Part shown: piece after piece, positions 1-9,325 of the stretch
How positions within the stretch are numbered: the first letter of the stretch is position 1
How the letters are laid out: the number at the start of each line of letters is the position of its first letter
Source: Lachnospiraceae bacterium
Lineage (GTDB): Bacteria > Bacillota > Clostridia > Lachnospirales > Lachnospiraceae
Direction: 5' to 3'
DNA: 64,000 nt
Assembly (NCBI GenBank): GCA_024404675.1
Contig: JAKSPO010000005.1
Location: 50,253 to 114,252 of the forward strand
Made by a program: the position numbers and the translations under genes
The notes under the pieces: model-generated
What the model was told of the DNA's origin: nothing
Seen by the model: the letters and a program-made list of their open reading frames with translations, nothing else
Databases searched by the model: none

Positions 1-36
1 CCGGATTTCTTCATATCACGTAAGGGGGTTCGATTT

Positions 37-990
37 ATGGACAAGAAAAGATACGGCCTCGTGCTTTGCGGAGGCGGCGGCAAGGGTGCGTACCAGATCG
101 GTGTCTGGAAGGCTCTTCGCACGCTTCATATGGACAGCTATATTTCGGCAGTTGCCGGCTCTTCCGCCGGTGCCTTGAACGCTGTGCTTTTTTTGAACGG
201 GGATTATGACGCAGCGGAAAATGTATGGACACAGATTCGCCCGATCCAGTTTCTGGACGTAGAGCCTGAGGGCTACTGCTCAAGAGAAGGGCTTCTTTCA
301 TTGATGCGTGACAAGGTCGATCTGAACCGCGTATCCGCGAGCGACATTCCCACCTATATCAGCGTTACCGACGAATTGCCGGGCGCAGTGCTTGGCACGG
401 ATCGCCTGAATTCCGCCCTGAAAAGCTTAAGTCAGGCACCCGAGGAGCGCACCGGCGATTACCTTTTGGTCAACGGACGTTCGCCGGAATCCATCAAGAA
501 GGTTCTTCTTGCCGCTACGGCAATCCCGCTTGTTTACGACCCGGTTGAGGTTGACGGACGCCTGTACCGCGACGGCGGCCTTTTTGATAACGTACCAATC
601 CGCCCGATGCTAGAAACCGGCATCAAGGATCTGATCATCGTCCGCTGCAGCCCGAACCAGCAGTGTGACCCTTACCTTCTCTCCCGTGCCGATTCCGTTC
701 TCGAGATTACCCCGAGCGCCAACATCGGTACCCTGCTCTCCGGCACCCTGGATTTCGACGGTCGTAATGCGATGTTCCGTCTGCAGGTTGGCTACTTCGA
801 TACGCTTCGTGCGGTAGAATACTACGATCGTAGAATGCTGGGTTATCCGCCTTCGGAGACCGAGATGCGTCAGCGAATCGAGCAGGATTTGGACCGTGCC
901 AACGCCAACGCCCGCATGTATACACATATGGACGATGTGAACCGAAATAAGAGTAAGATTGATTCAATTCTTAAAAAATACGGTCTGTAA
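37..990 (+). CDS. Patatin-like phospholipase family protein
   Basis: Predicted cytoplasmic acyl hydrolase of the patatin/RssA type, 317 aa. The three family landmarks are visible: the glycine-rich oxyanion loop GGGGKGAYQIG near residues 12-22, the nucleophile elbow GSSAG around residue 42, and the aspartate of the dyad in DGGLFDNVPI near residue 180. There is no signal peptide. The ATG follows an AAGGGGG ribosome site by seven bases, which fixes the start. Family members hydrolyse the acyl ester bonds of phospholipids or other lipids; the substrate here cannot be told from sequence. The gene is single, on the opposite strand from the next gene, and ends in a shared terminator. Family assignment is firm, function is generic. 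Confidence 0.9.
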   Translation: MDKKRYGLVLCGGGGKGAYQIGVWKALRTLHMDSYISAVAGSSAGALNAVLFLNGDYDAAENVWTQIRPIQFLDVEPEGYCSREGLLSLMRDKVDLNRVSASDIPTYISVTDELPGAVLGTDRLNSALKSLSQAPEERTGDYLLVNGRSPESIKKVLLAATAIPLVYDPVEVDGRLYRDGGLFDNVPIRPMLETGIKDLIIVRCSPNQQCDPYLLSRADSVLEITPSANIGTLLSGTLDFDGRNAMFRLQVGYFDTLRAVEYYDRRMLGYPPSETEMRQRIEQDLDRANANARMYTHMDDVNRNKSKIDSILKKYGL

Positions 991-1009
991 TTTTTGTAAT
1001 AAATGTATC

Positions 1010-1046
1010 AAAAAAGGAAGCACAAGGGCGTGCTTCCTTTTCTTTT
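1010..1046. terminator. Bidirectional terminator between patatin gene and mutY
   Basis: Stem GGAAGCAC/GTGCTTCC with a short loop, flanked by A-runs on one side and a T-rich tract on the other, so it can stop transcription from both converging genes. Confidence 0.85.
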
Positions 1047-1067
1047 TTCAGTTTCTGTTCCGATTCG

Positions 1068-2153
1068 TTACGAGAGCTTCCATTTGTCATATGCGGATGG
1101 TAAGGAATAGCCTTCCGCACGCTCCACACTTCCTGCGAAGTGATACCCTGCCGGCAGTGTGAGCTCCGGATTCTCCTTAACACTTATCTCATATGCGGTC
1201 ATATGCCACTCGATATGCGTAAAGATATGCTTTGCAGCCTTAAGCTTTCTCGTGCCTTCGATGCAGATTCCGGGGATCAGCCTAATAAGTAGCTCCTTTG
1301 CCTCCGTAGCATGCAAGGTTCCGTCCTCGTTCGGATATTCCCAAAGCCCCGCAAGAAGTCCTTTCTCGGGACGCTTGCGAAGAAGGATACGGTCACCTGA
1401 TCGAACAATCAAAACGGTTCGCTCCTCGATCCGACGCGCCTTTTTCGCTGCCTTTTTCGGAATCTCTCCGGTCAACCCTTCCCGAAAGGCTTCGCACATA
1501 TGCACAAGCGGGCACTCCTCACAATGCGGCGCTCCGTTCGGAATACATATCATCGCCCCGAGGTCCATGATTGCCTGATTCAGCGCACCGGACTCTTCTC
1601 CGGGCATCACCGCGCGAAGCTCGTCCTCCATCCGCCGCTTCACCGTAGCATCACTGATATCCTCTCTGCTCCCGGTGATGCGGGAAAGCACTCTTAGAAA
1701 GTTCCCATCCACCGCAGGCTCCGGCTTCCGAAAGGCAATCGAAGCAATCGCTCCTGCCGTATAGCTTCCGATTCCCGGAAGCTTTCGAAGCAGTGCTGCC
1801 TCCTCCGGGAGCCTTCCGTCATATTCTTCACACACTACCTGCGCACAGCGCTTCATATTTCTTACGCGGGAGTAATACCCAAGCCCCTCCCAAAGCTTTA
1901 AAAGCCTGTCCTCCGGACATGCCGCAAGTGCCGCAATATCCGGAAGCTCGGAAAGAAAGCGATGGTAATAGCTTCGCACCGCCTCCACACGCGTCTGCTG
2001 CAGCATAATCTCAGATACCCACACATGATAAGCAGAAGGGTCCTCCCGCCACGGAAGAACCCTCGCATGAAATCTGTACCAGTGCAGGAGATACGGAATC
2101 ATCTCTTCGTATTTGTTCACATCCGTATTCCTTTCTTTAACATGGTAAAGCAT
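1068..2153 (-). CDS. mutY: A/G-specific adenine glycosylase MutY
   Basis: Base-excision repair glycosylase that removes adenine mispaired with 8-oxoguanine. The 361-aa protein has the HhH-GPD fold: LQQTRVE near residue 50 with the catalytic Glu region, the helix-hairpin-helix LPGIGSYTAGAIA near 125, and the catalytic Asp in AVDGNFLRV near 148. An iron-sulfur cluster motif follows near 200 (C-X7-C-X2-C-X5-C; the first gap is one longer than in E. coli). The last 130 residues look like the MutT-like 8-oxoG recognition domain. The ATG used overlaps the stop of the upstream ABC gene (TAATG), suggesting translational coupling. A GTG at 2120 with a good AAAGGA site is an alternative start that would drop 11 residues. 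Confidence 0.95.
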   Translation of the reverse strand: MLYHVKERNTDVNKYEEMIPYLLHWYRFHARVLPWREDPSAYHVWVSEIMLQQTRVEAVRSYYHRFLSELPDIAALAACPEDRLLKLWEGLGYYSRVRNMKRCAQVVCEEYDGRLPEEAALLRKLPGIGSYTAGAIASIAFRKPEPAVDGNFLRVLSRITGSREDISDATVKRRMEDELRAVMPGEESGALNQAIMDLGAMICIPNGAPHCEECPLVHMCEAFREGLTGEIPKKAAKKARRIEERTVLIVRSGDRILLRKRPEKGLLAGLWEYPNEDGTLHATEAKELLIRLIPGICIEGTRKLKAAKHIFTHIEWHMTAYEISVKENPELTLPAGYHFAGSVERAEGYSLPSAYDKWKLS

Positions 2154-4375
2154 TAACCGACTGCCGGTTCTGCCTCGCCTTCCTCTTTCTTCAAGGCCTG
2201 CATCTGCAGCTGCGCGGTAACAAGACCGTAGTAGATGCCCTGCTTCTCCATCAGCTCGTTATGCGTACCGATCTCCGCAATATGATGCCCGTCGATAACG
2301 ACCAGACGGTCGGCATCCTTTAACGTAGACAGTCGATGCGCAATGGCAAATGTCGTGCAGTTCGCTGTCAGACGCTCTAGCGCCTTCTGAATCAGATACT
2401 CGCTCTCCGTATCCAGTGCGGAGGTTGCCTCATCGAGGATGAGAATCTTCGGATTGTTAAGAATTGCTCTTGCGATGGCAAGACGCTGGCGCTCACCACC
2501 GGAAAGGTTGAAGCCATGCTCGCCGACATAGGTATTATAGCCGTCGGGCGTCTTCACGATGAAGTCATGCGCGTTAGCCATCTTAGCCGCACGAATAATC
2601 TCCTCCTCGGTCGCATCGGGCTTGGCAAATTTCAGGTTGTTGTAGATCGTTCCCGCGAAAAGGAAATTCTCCTGCAGAACGACGCCGAGCTGCGAATGAT
2701 ATTTTTCGATCTTCAGCTCGTTAATATCCGTACCGTCAATCAGAATCTGTCCGTCATCGACCTCATAGAGACGCATGATCAGGTTAATCAGCGTAGACTT
2801 ACCGGTTCCCGACGCACCAACCAGGCCGATCATTTCGCCCGGCTTAACCTTCAGATTGATCTTCTCCAGCACCGGCTCGTAGGAACGGTAGCCAAAGGAT
2901 ACATTACGGAACTCAACGGCTCCGGTAATCTCCTTTTCAACCGCATCGGTATGATCTTTGATAAGCGGCTCCTCATCCAGAACATCGTAGATTCGCTCAA
3001 GGCTTGTAAGCAACTGCGTAATCTGTCTCGGTAAGAAGGTCATCCAGCCAAGCGGTCCGTACAGCATCCATGCATAGGCAACGAAGCGCGTCAGATCGCC
3101 GACCGTCATCGTCTCTCCGAGCACGCGGATTCCGCCGAAATAGGTCACAAAATAGATACCAAGACCCATTACAAAGGAGATGATCGGGAACAACTCCGCC
3201 CAGAATACCTCATTTCTCTTCTGCACCTTTGCAAACTCGGAAGCAAGCTTTTTGAAGTTCTCCGCCTCTTCCTCCTCAGTACCGAAGGATTTTACCACAC
3301 GGATACCTGTAAGTACATCCTGCAGTCCCGAATTGATCTTATCGCTCTTATGCCACTGCATATGGAATCTGCGGTGGATATTTTTACGAAAGGCAATCGA
3401 AAGACCAAGTGCCACCGGAACAAATGCCACACAAAGAATCGTCAGCTTCCAGTTCATTCTCGACATGATGATTACCGCACTGACCATCGTTATGATACAG
3501 GAGAACATACCCGCGAAGGCATCCTCCATGAATCGTCTGATCTGCGCGGTGTCACCGGTGATTCGGTTCATCAGTGCACCGGGTCTTCTGTCCTGAATGA
3601 AGGAAAGAGACAGCTTCTGCAGCTTATAATAAAGCTGGCGTCTTAAATCCTTACTGATTCTCGTACCCATCGACATACACATATAATATCTGCTTACATG
3701 CGCACCGATGATCATCACATAAAGAATTGCCATGGTAATCGCATAGGTGATGATCTGCTGATTCGTACCGACCTCCGGTCTGAGGTGTTTATCAATGAAC
3801 ACAGCCTGCACCTTCGGAATGATCAACTGAATGGCGGATGTCGCGCCCATCAGAAGCGCAATTACAATCAGCGAGAACTTATAATTTCCGCAGAAGCTTA
3901 TAAACTTGCGGAAGGCAGAAGGCTTACCGCTGCACTTCGGACATTCGCTCGTACCGTGAAGCGCTCGGCCGCACACCGGGCAGACCTTGTCGTTCTCACG
4001 GCTTACAACCTCCTTTGCGGAGCCCTCCTTTAACAGAAGCGCACCCTTTGCAATGAAAGCGATACGGGACACATGCTTCATACTGAAGCGAAGCAGAATC
4101 CGGTCTTCCTTTTCCCCTGCTCTTCGTACCACCAGGATACCGTTATTGACAAGCGGCTCGCACTTCAGATACGTAAGCTCGGCTACCGGAATCTCTTCAA
4201 CGATCTCCTCGTTCTCAAGCACCACGAGCCGTTCCTCCGTAACGACCAGATAACCGTTCTTCGTCCAATGACCGGCGAAGTCGATATCGTACGGCGAGCA
4301 GTAGCGGATACTCTCCCTTTCTCCGAGCCCAAGCGCCTCCTGCTGAGGCTTCGGTAATTTAAATTTCAGATTCAT
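2153..4375 (-). CDS. ABC transporter, permease-ATPase fusion with N-terminal PH-like region and zinc ribbon
   Basis: Half-size exporter-type ABC protein, 740 aa. Residues 1-125 form a beta-rich, PH-like extension not found in ordinary exporters. Next come two CPxC knuckles (CPVCG near 132 and CPKC near 145), read as a zinc ribbon, then a six-helix type-1 exporter membrane domain (about 165-470). The nucleotide-binding domain has Walker A GASGTGKST near 520, signature LSGGERQRLA, Walker B ILILDEATSALD and the H-loop IAHRLS. It is the last gene of a cassette with a DUF1854 protein and a second ABC protein of the same architecture, so the two probably form a heterodimer. Related DUF1854-linked ABC transporters are annotated in proteobacteria as associated with cyanophycin metabolism, but no cyanophycin gene is visible here. 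The substrate is unknown. Confidence 0.9.
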   Translation of the reverse strand: MNLKFKLPKPQQEALGLGERESIRYCSPYDIDFAGHWTKNGYLVVTEERLVVLENEEIVEEIPVAELTYLKCEPLVNNGILVVRRAGEKEDRILLRFSMKHVSRIAFIAKGALLLKEGSAKEVVSRENDKVCPVCGRALHGTSECPKCSGKPSAFRKFISFCGNYKFSLIVIALLMGATSAIQLIIPKVQAVFIDKHLRPEVGTNQQIITYAITMAILYVMIIGAHVSRYYMCMSMGTRISKDLRRQLYYKLQKLSLSFIQDRRPGALMNRITGDTAQIRRFMEDAFAGMFSCIITMVSAVIIMSRMNWKLTILCVAFVPVALGLSIAFRKNIHRRFHMQWHKSDKINSGLQDVLTGIRVVKSFGTEEEEAENFKKLASEFAKVQKRNEVFWAELFPIISFVMGLGIYFVTYFGGIRVLGETMTVGDLTRFVAYAWMLYGPLGWMTFLPRQITQLLTSLERIYDVLDEEPLIKDHTDAVEKEITGAVEFRNVSFGYRSYEPVLEKINLKVKPGEMIGLVGASGTGKSTLINLIMRLYEVDDGQILIDGTDINELKIEKYHSQLGVVLQENFLFAGTIYNNLKFAKPDATEEEIIRAAKMANAHDFIVKTPDGYNTYVGEHGFNLSGGERQRLAIARAILNNPKILILDEATSALDTESEYLIQKALERLTANCTTFAIAHRLSTLKDADRLVVIDGHHIAEIGTHNELMEKQGIYYGLVTAQLQMQALKKEEGEAEPAVG

Positions 4376-4404
4376 ATTTCATTATCCTCCTTGCACGACC
4401 GCTC

Positions 4405-4992
4405 TTATAAGAACAGATCGAGCATCTTCAATTCTTTCGCGGACAGACGGGTAAAATCCGGAATCTCAAAACGATTGCCGTCCAGATCGGTGATCAGAAG
4501 ACGTACATCGGAAAGATTTACCACAGAGCTTGAGTTCATGTAAATAACGAATTTGCAAGGGCCCTGCTCGGTCTCTACGTCAAAATATGCATGACCGTAC
4601 TCGTCCTTGATGCTGTGGATCTTTGTGATGATCGGGGTAAAATACCGGATGTCCATCTGCTCCTCAAGCATCGCGCGGGTCTCCGGCGTAATATCCTTCT
4701 CCATATCAAGAATCATACCGATTTCCTTTGATTTCTCATCGATGGTACGAATCGATACATAATGATTTCTGTCCGTAAAGGGAAAGCTTCGTACGACGCG
4801 AATTCTGTCGTAGTGCTCGGTTTCCTTCGTATCCGCATCCGTCAGATCAAGTGCGACGAAGCCGCCCTTGGTTCTTTCAAACACGGCATTTGCCTTTGTG
4901 ATATAACGCAGTCTGAGCATCTGCTCGGTTTCCGCCTCCATCTGTTCGAGGTTGAACTCTTCATCTGCGCCTTCAAACTGTTTCATTCCCAT
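4405..4992 (-). CDS. DUF1854 domain protein, partner of flanking ABC transporters
   Basis: A 195-aa cytoplasmic protein without signal peptide or membrane segment. The segment from about residue 50 (VALDLTDADTKE, then VRSFPFTDRN) through SIRTIDEKSKEIGMI and the tail with RLLITDLDGNRFEI fits the DUF1854 family, which is characteristically encoded beside ABC exporters. It sits between two exporter genes on the same strand with gaps of about 30 and 75 bases, so the three are likely one transcription unit. The role is unknown; a regulatory or accessory subunit of the exporter is an inference from context only. The start ATG is preceded by GGAG; a second in-frame ATG two codons later is equally possible. 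Confidence 0.8.
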   Translation of the reverse strand: MGMKQFEGADEEFNLEQMEAETEQMLRLRYITKANAVFERTKGGFVALDLTDADTKETEHYDRIRVVRSFPFTDRNHYVSIRTIDEKSKEIGMILDMEKDITPETRAMLEEQMDIRYFTPIITKIHSIKDEYGHAYFDVETEQGPCKFVIYMNSSSVVNLSDVRLLITDLDGNRFEIPDFTRLSAKELKMLDLFL

Positions 4993-5067
4993 ATTAAAAT
5001 ACTCCTTATCTATTCAATGAAAGCAGGTAAATCCCCGCCCTGAAGACATTGTCCTCTAAGCCTTCGG

Positions 5068-7470
5068 TTACTCAATTCCCTTCAATGCCAGAGCCTTCGT
5101 CTGCAGCTCCTTCAGCTTATAGTAAACACCCTTCTTCGCAAGCAGCTCCTCGTGGGTTCCTTCCTCAACAACCTTACCCTCGTCGATAACGACAAGCGTG
5201 TTGGCATCTCGAAGAGTCGAGAGACGGTGTGCGATTGAAATCGTTGTTCTTCCCTTGATGAGAAGATTGATTGACTGCTGGATTGCCTGCTCGGTCTCCG
5301 TATCGACAGCTGCGGTTGCCTCGTCAAGAATGAGAATCTTCGGATTGGCAAGAATTGCTCTTGCGATCGAAATACGCTGTCTCTCACCACCGGAAAGCTC
5401 ACGTCCCGTGGAACCGATCATCGTGTCGTAGCCATCCGGCATACGGCAGATGAAATCATGCGCACTCGCAAGCACTGCCGCACGAACAATCTCCGCACGC
5501 GTTGCATCCTTGCGGGCATAGGCGATATTCTCGGCTACCGTTCCCATGAACATATAGGTTTCCTGAGAAACCATCGCAACATAGCCGCGAAGCGTTTCAA
5601 AGGAAAGGTCTCTAACATCGTGACCGTCCAGTAAAACCACACCCTCCTGCGGATCGTACAGTCGGGATATCAGATTGACAATCGTTGTCTTTCCGGCGCC
5701 GGAGCGTCCGACGATACCAAGCATTTCCCCGCTTTTAACCTTAAGGCTTACATCCTTCAGAACCGGCTTATGCTTCTCGTAGCCGAAGGTTACGTGCTGC
5801 ATCTCCACGGTACCATCGATATGGTCGAGGTGAATGGCATCGGGCTTTTCCTGAATCTCAGGAACGGCATCGATGATCTCGAACATACGCTGTGCGCTGT
5901 TCATGCAGTTTGTATACCACCGGAAGAAGAAAGACATGAAGTCCATCGGACCGGTCAGCTGGCTTACATAACCGGTAAATGTGATCAGCGTACCGAGGCT
6001 TATGCTGTGCTGTCTGATAATCAGATATGCACCGATGACATATACGGTCAGCGATGCAAAGTTCTCTGCTGCGGAATAAAGCGCGGAGAATTTGTTATCG
6101 TAATTCATAACCGCCATATCGGCATTACGAACACGCTCGTTGCTCTTGTCGAATCGACCGACCTCGCTCTCCTCCTGTCCGAACGCCTTTACGACACGCG
6201 CGCCGCGCAGGTTATCGTTGACTCTGGAGTTTAGCGAACGGGTCGCTCTGTGCCGGCGTCCGTAGCGGTGCCAGAGGCGCGGAAGCATTCTCCAGCTGAT
6301 CAGAAACGCAATCGGCATGAATACAAGTGCCGAAACAGCAAGCACCGGATTCATCATAAACATAACGACCGAGGTCGCAAGAATCGAGAACACATTGATC
6401 AAAAAGTACGGAAGTCCGTCAATGAAGAAGCCGGTAACCTCTTCCGCGTCGGACATAACTCGCGTCATGAGCGATCCGGTCTGCTTACTTGTAAAGAAGC
6501 TGATGGACAGCTTTCCCATAGAGGAAAATACATCCGTCTTCATCCGCTTTACCAGATCCGGCACGATGGTCGCCGTCAGCACGCCCTGCAGAATGCCGAC
6601 TGCCTGCATTACGATCTTCGTAACTACCATGGTGATTACCACGATAAGAAGGGCAGTAACAAAGCTTCCTCCAGGAATGCCGATAAGCTTCAGGAAATCC
6701 GGATCATGGCGAAGAACCTTATCGTACAAAACCGTACCGTTCAGATACGGCCACACGATATTCAGTCCCGCCGTCATCAGAAAGCAGAGCATCATAACAA
6801 AAAGACGCTTCCAGTAAGGCTTCAGATATCCCATCGTACGGAACAGAATCGATTTCTTGTTCATGCACTTCGGACAGATCTTTCGATTCGTGTCGGGATA
6901 CATCATGCCGCACTTCGGACAGAACTCCTCCTTGTCCTTCTTCTCCAGCATGTCAGGCTTAATCTCTTCATTCTTCGCGAGCTTTTCACATATGCGTTCT
7001 ACTCTTGTAGTAGAACCCATGTGATGATTCGAGAAGAAGGCGATTGTCTCGGCCTCTCCGTCGGCCTTTTCGTCCTCCGGATTCTTATGTGTGAGTACCA
7101 GACATCCGCCGCCGACAGTACGCTCAATCTTCATCGACTTCATATCGGAAAGCGAATGCTCCTTCACCGTCCACTCACGATTGACCGTCTGTGTCTTCGT
7201 TGCAAGTGTCTCACGGCCTTTGAAGAAATGCACCTCACCGGGCACCGGCTCCGACACCAGAACGAATAGTCTTTCCTTACAAAGAACAAGATAGCCGCGC
7301 GTGAATTCCAACCGGTCGTTCATGTCGATGTCCGTCCAGATCAGAAGCTCTCCGCCCGCGGGAACAAGCTCTTCCTTAAGTCCGTAAGGCTTTAATAATT
7401 TGCTGATATGAGCGGGAAGCTTCTCCGAGAGCTGCTCGGTCATATTCCCGTTCTTTTTCTTCTTACTCAA
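5068..7470 (-). CDS. ABC transporter, permease-ATPase fusion with N-terminal PH-like region and zinc ribbon
   Basis: Second exporter-type ABC protein of the cassette, 800 aa. A beta-rich N-terminal region (about 1-175) is followed by paired cysteine knuckles FCPKCGMMYP near 187 and ICPKCMNKK near 203, then six predicted membrane helices (about 225-510). The ATPase has Walker A GRSGAGKTT near 588, signature LSGGERQRIS, Walker B ILILDEATAAVDTE and IAHRLS. It shares its layout with the ABC protein two genes downstream, which supports a heterodimer. The start is TTG, ten bases after AAAGGA; no better in-frame start is evident. A structured leader precedes it. The substrate is unknown; it is not a recognisable drug or peptide exporter beyond the general fold. 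Confidence 0.9.
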   Translation of the reverse strand: MSKKKKNGNMTEQLSEKLPAHISKLLKPYGLKEELVPAGGELLIWTDIDMNDRLEFTRGYLVLCKERLFVLVSEPVPGEVHFFKGRETLATKTQTVNREWTVKEHSLSDMKSMKIERTVGGGCLVLTHKNPEDEKADGEAETIAFFSNHHMGSTTRVERICEKLAKNEEIKPDMLEKKDKEEFCPKCGMMYPDTNRKICPKCMNKKSILFRTMGYLKPYWKRLFVMMLCFLMTAGLNIVWPYLNGTVLYDKVLRHDPDFLKLIGIPGGSFVTALLIVVITMVVTKIVMQAVGILQGVLTATIVPDLVKRMKTDVFSSMGKLSISFFTSKQTGSLMTRVMSDAEEVTGFFIDGLPYFLINVFSILATSVVMFMMNPVLAVSALVFMPIAFLISWRMLPRLWHRYGRRHRATRSLNSRVNDNLRGARVVKAFGQEESEVGRFDKSNERVRNADMAVMNYDNKFSALYSAAENFASLTVYVIGAYLIIRQHSISLGTLITFTGYVSQLTGPMDFMSFFFRWYTNCMNSAQRMFEIIDAVPEIQEKPDAIHLDHIDGTVEMQHVTFGYEKHKPVLKDVSLKVKSGEMLGIVGRSGAGKTTIVNLISRLYDPQEGVVLLDGHDVRDLSFETLRGYVAMVSQETYMFMGTVAENIAYARKDATRAEIVRAAVLASAHDFICRMPDGYDTMIGSTGRELSGGERQRISIARAILANPKILILDEATAAVDTETEQAIQQSINLLIKGRTTISIAHRLSTLRDANTLVVIDEGKVVEEGTHEELLAKKGVYYKLKELQTKALALKGIE

Positions 7471-7798
7471 AGTAAATCAGTCCTTTCTTTTATCACGGGC
7501 TGCCCACGGCACCCCGACAATCATTCAACATACCGCATGTGCTTTGCCCCACCCTGCGGGCAATACCCGAAGGCATCAAAAAGGCACAGCTACCGTAAGC
7601 ATAGCTGTGCCTGAATATACCTCATCCCGCAACAATCGCAACATTGTGCGACCATTACGTTTCTCACAGCTCGATATGCCCTTGCGGCTTGCTTCCCGGA
7701 CCTGCCTGCTAAAATGCCTGGCCCTACCGGGACTTCATAATACTGCGTTCCGTAAATAACCCGAACTCGCTACAAAAGCAAACGAACCGTTCTCTCCG
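7471..7798 (-). other. Gene-free stretch with structured RNA potential
   Basis: This 328-base gap holds the lysA terminator in its middle and no convincing gene on either strand. On the minus strand, the 185 bases between the lysA stop and the terminator can fold: TCCCGG pairs with CCGGGA around a GCC/GGC inner pair, and CGCACAAT pairs with ATTGTTGCG. The half nearer the ABC gene contains the near-perfect hairpin at 7496-7516 (arms CGGG-TGCC and GGCA-CCCG) and a TTGCCC/GGGCAA hairpin. It could be a long 3' tail plus a leader, or contain an uncharacterised small RNA. No known RNA family was recognised. Confidence 0.4.
7578..7612 (-). terminator. Intrinsic terminator after lysA
   Basis: An 11-bp perfect stem AGGCACAGCTA/TAGCTGTGCCT with a 9-base loop; on the minus strand it is followed by a run of five T. 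It lies about 185 bases beyond the lysA stop. Confidence 0.85.
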
Positions 7799-9064
7799 TC
7801 AGGAAAGATACTTTTTCATTAAATCACCGAAATCAAAGGTGGCAAAATAATCCTTCGGCTTCTCGGCACGACGGATCATCTGCACACTGCCGTCCTCCTT
7901 TAAAAGGAGCTCGGCGGACTTCAGCTTGCCGTTGTAATTGTAACCCATGGCAAATCCATGCGCACCGGCGTCATGAATTACCAGGTAGTCGCCCATATCG
8001 ATTCGGGGCAGCTCACGGTCAATCGCAAATTTGTCATTGTTCTCGCAGAGAGAGCCAACCACGTCATAAACGTGATCCTTCTCCGCATATTCCTTACCAA
8101 GAACGGTAATATGATGATATGCACCGTACATAGCGGGACGCATCAGGTTAACCGCACATGCATCCACACCGATATACTCCTTATAGATGTGCTTCTCGTG
8201 AATTGCCTTCGTAACAAGCGCACCGTAAGGGCCCATCATAAATCGTCCAAGCTCGGTAAACAAAGAAACGTCACCCATACCTGCCGGTACGAGTACCTCC
8301 TCGTATACCTTGCGTACTGCCGCACCAACCTTCTTGATATCAACCTTCTCCTGCTCGGGACGGTAAGGAATACCGATTCCGCCGGAAAGATTGATGAAGG
8401 AGATGTGTGCTCCCGTACGCTCCTTAAGCTCTACTGCGAGCGTAAAAAGAGTGCGGGCAAGCGTCGGATAATAATCCTCCGCTGTCGTATTGCTTACAAG
8501 AAATGAGTGGATACCGAAATGTTTAACACCCAATGCCATCAGCTGACGGTATGCCTCAAACATCTGCTCGGGTGTGCAGCCGTATTTCGCAGCACCCGGA
8601 TTATCCATGATGCCGTTCTCCAGCTCATAAATGCCTCCCGGATTGAAGCGCATGCATACAGTTTCCGGAACGCCGCATTCATTCTGCAAAAAGGGGATGT
8701 GGGTTATGTCATCCAGATTGATGTAAGCTCCCAGCTCCTTTGCCTTGGTAAACTCACCTGCCGGAGTTTCGTTCGAGGAGAACATAATCTCGCCCGCACC
8801 GAGTCCCACAGCCTCCGCCATGAGAAGCTCCGTATAGGAGGAGCAGTCAACGCCGCAGCCCTCTTCCTTCAAAATCTGAATCAAATAGGGATTCGGAGTC
8901 GCCTTAACCGCAAAGAATTCTTTAAAGCCCTTATTCCAGGAAAATGCCTCATAAAGCTCTCTTGCATTCTCACGGATGGCCTTTTCGTCATAAAGATAAA
9001 AGGGGGTCGGGTAGGTTTTTGCAATCTCCTCAACCTGCTCTTTTGTTACAAAAGGAAGTTTCAT
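7799..9064 (-). CDS. lysA: Diaminopimelate decarboxylase (PLP-dependent, fold type III)
   Basis: Final step of lysine synthesis, meso-diaminopimelate to L-lysine. The 421-aa protein shows the alanine-racemase-like barrel with the PLP lysine in FAVKATPNP near residue 52, GVDCSSYTELLMA, the phosphate-binding glycine loop LSGGIGIPYRP near 225, ELGRFMMGP near 265 and the C-terminal RPAMYGAYHHI and CENNDKFA segments that supply substrate contacts. It diverges somewhat from classical LysA (CENNDKFA where CESGDxxA is usual), so a related carboxy-amino-acid decarboxylase role cannot be fully excluded. The ATG follows GAGAGGAGAAG, and its own promoter lies upstream, divergent from parE. Confidence 0.85.
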   Translation of the reverse strand: MKLPFVTKEQVEEIAKTYPTPFYLYDEKAIRENARELYEAFSWNKGFKEFFAVKATPNPYLIQILKEEGCGVDCSSYTELLMAEAVGLGAGEIMFSSNETPAGEFTKAKELGAYINLDDITHIPFLQNECGVPETVCMRFNPGGIYELENGIMDNPGAAKYGCTPEQMFEAYRQLMALGVKHFGIHSFLVSNTTAEDYYPTLARTLFTLAVELKERTGAHISFINLSGGIGIPYRPEQEKVDIKKVGAAVRKVYEEVLVPAGMGDVSLFTELGRFMMGPYGALVTKAIHEKHIYKEYIGVDACAVNLMRPAMYGAYHHITVLGKEYAEKDHVYDVVGSLCENNDKFAIDRELPRIDMGDYLVIHDAGAHGFAMGYNYNGKLKSAELLLKEDGSVQMIRRAEKPKDYFATFDFGDLMKKYLS

Positions 9065-9097
9065 CTGATTCTTCTCCTCTCTGCAAAAATCCCACTT

Positions 9098-9126
9098 ATT
9101 GTAACACGACCATTATCACTTTGCAA
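9098..9126 (-). promoter_or_regulatory. Sigma-A-type promoter of lysA
   Basis: TTGCAA at 9121-9126 and TACAAT at 9098-9103 (minus strand) with exact 17-base spacing, about 35 bases before the start codon. Confidence 0.75.
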
Positions 9127-9325
9127 CAGTATTTTTTGCATTGGACCAGGCGCAGACGCTCTCACTCCCGTTCATTATATTATAGGCTTTCCCCCGGATA
9201 CGGTAAATGGAACTTCTTGTCCTTCAACATACCATATCTTATACCCTATCGCCCAACGCTTCCGTAAAATGCCCGACGCATTTTTTAAAAATCGAACATT
9301 CTTTCGTATTTTCCAATGTTTACAC

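Noticed and set aside
6250..7269. A 339-codon plus-strand frame
   Set aside because: Antisense shadow of the ABC exporter gene; composition rich in His and Arg as expected for such shadows.
7630..7760. Signal recognition particle RNA
   Set aside because: A CAGGTCCGGGAAGCAAGC stretch resembles the SRP core, but the GGAA-capped stem with matching GG after the loop is missing.
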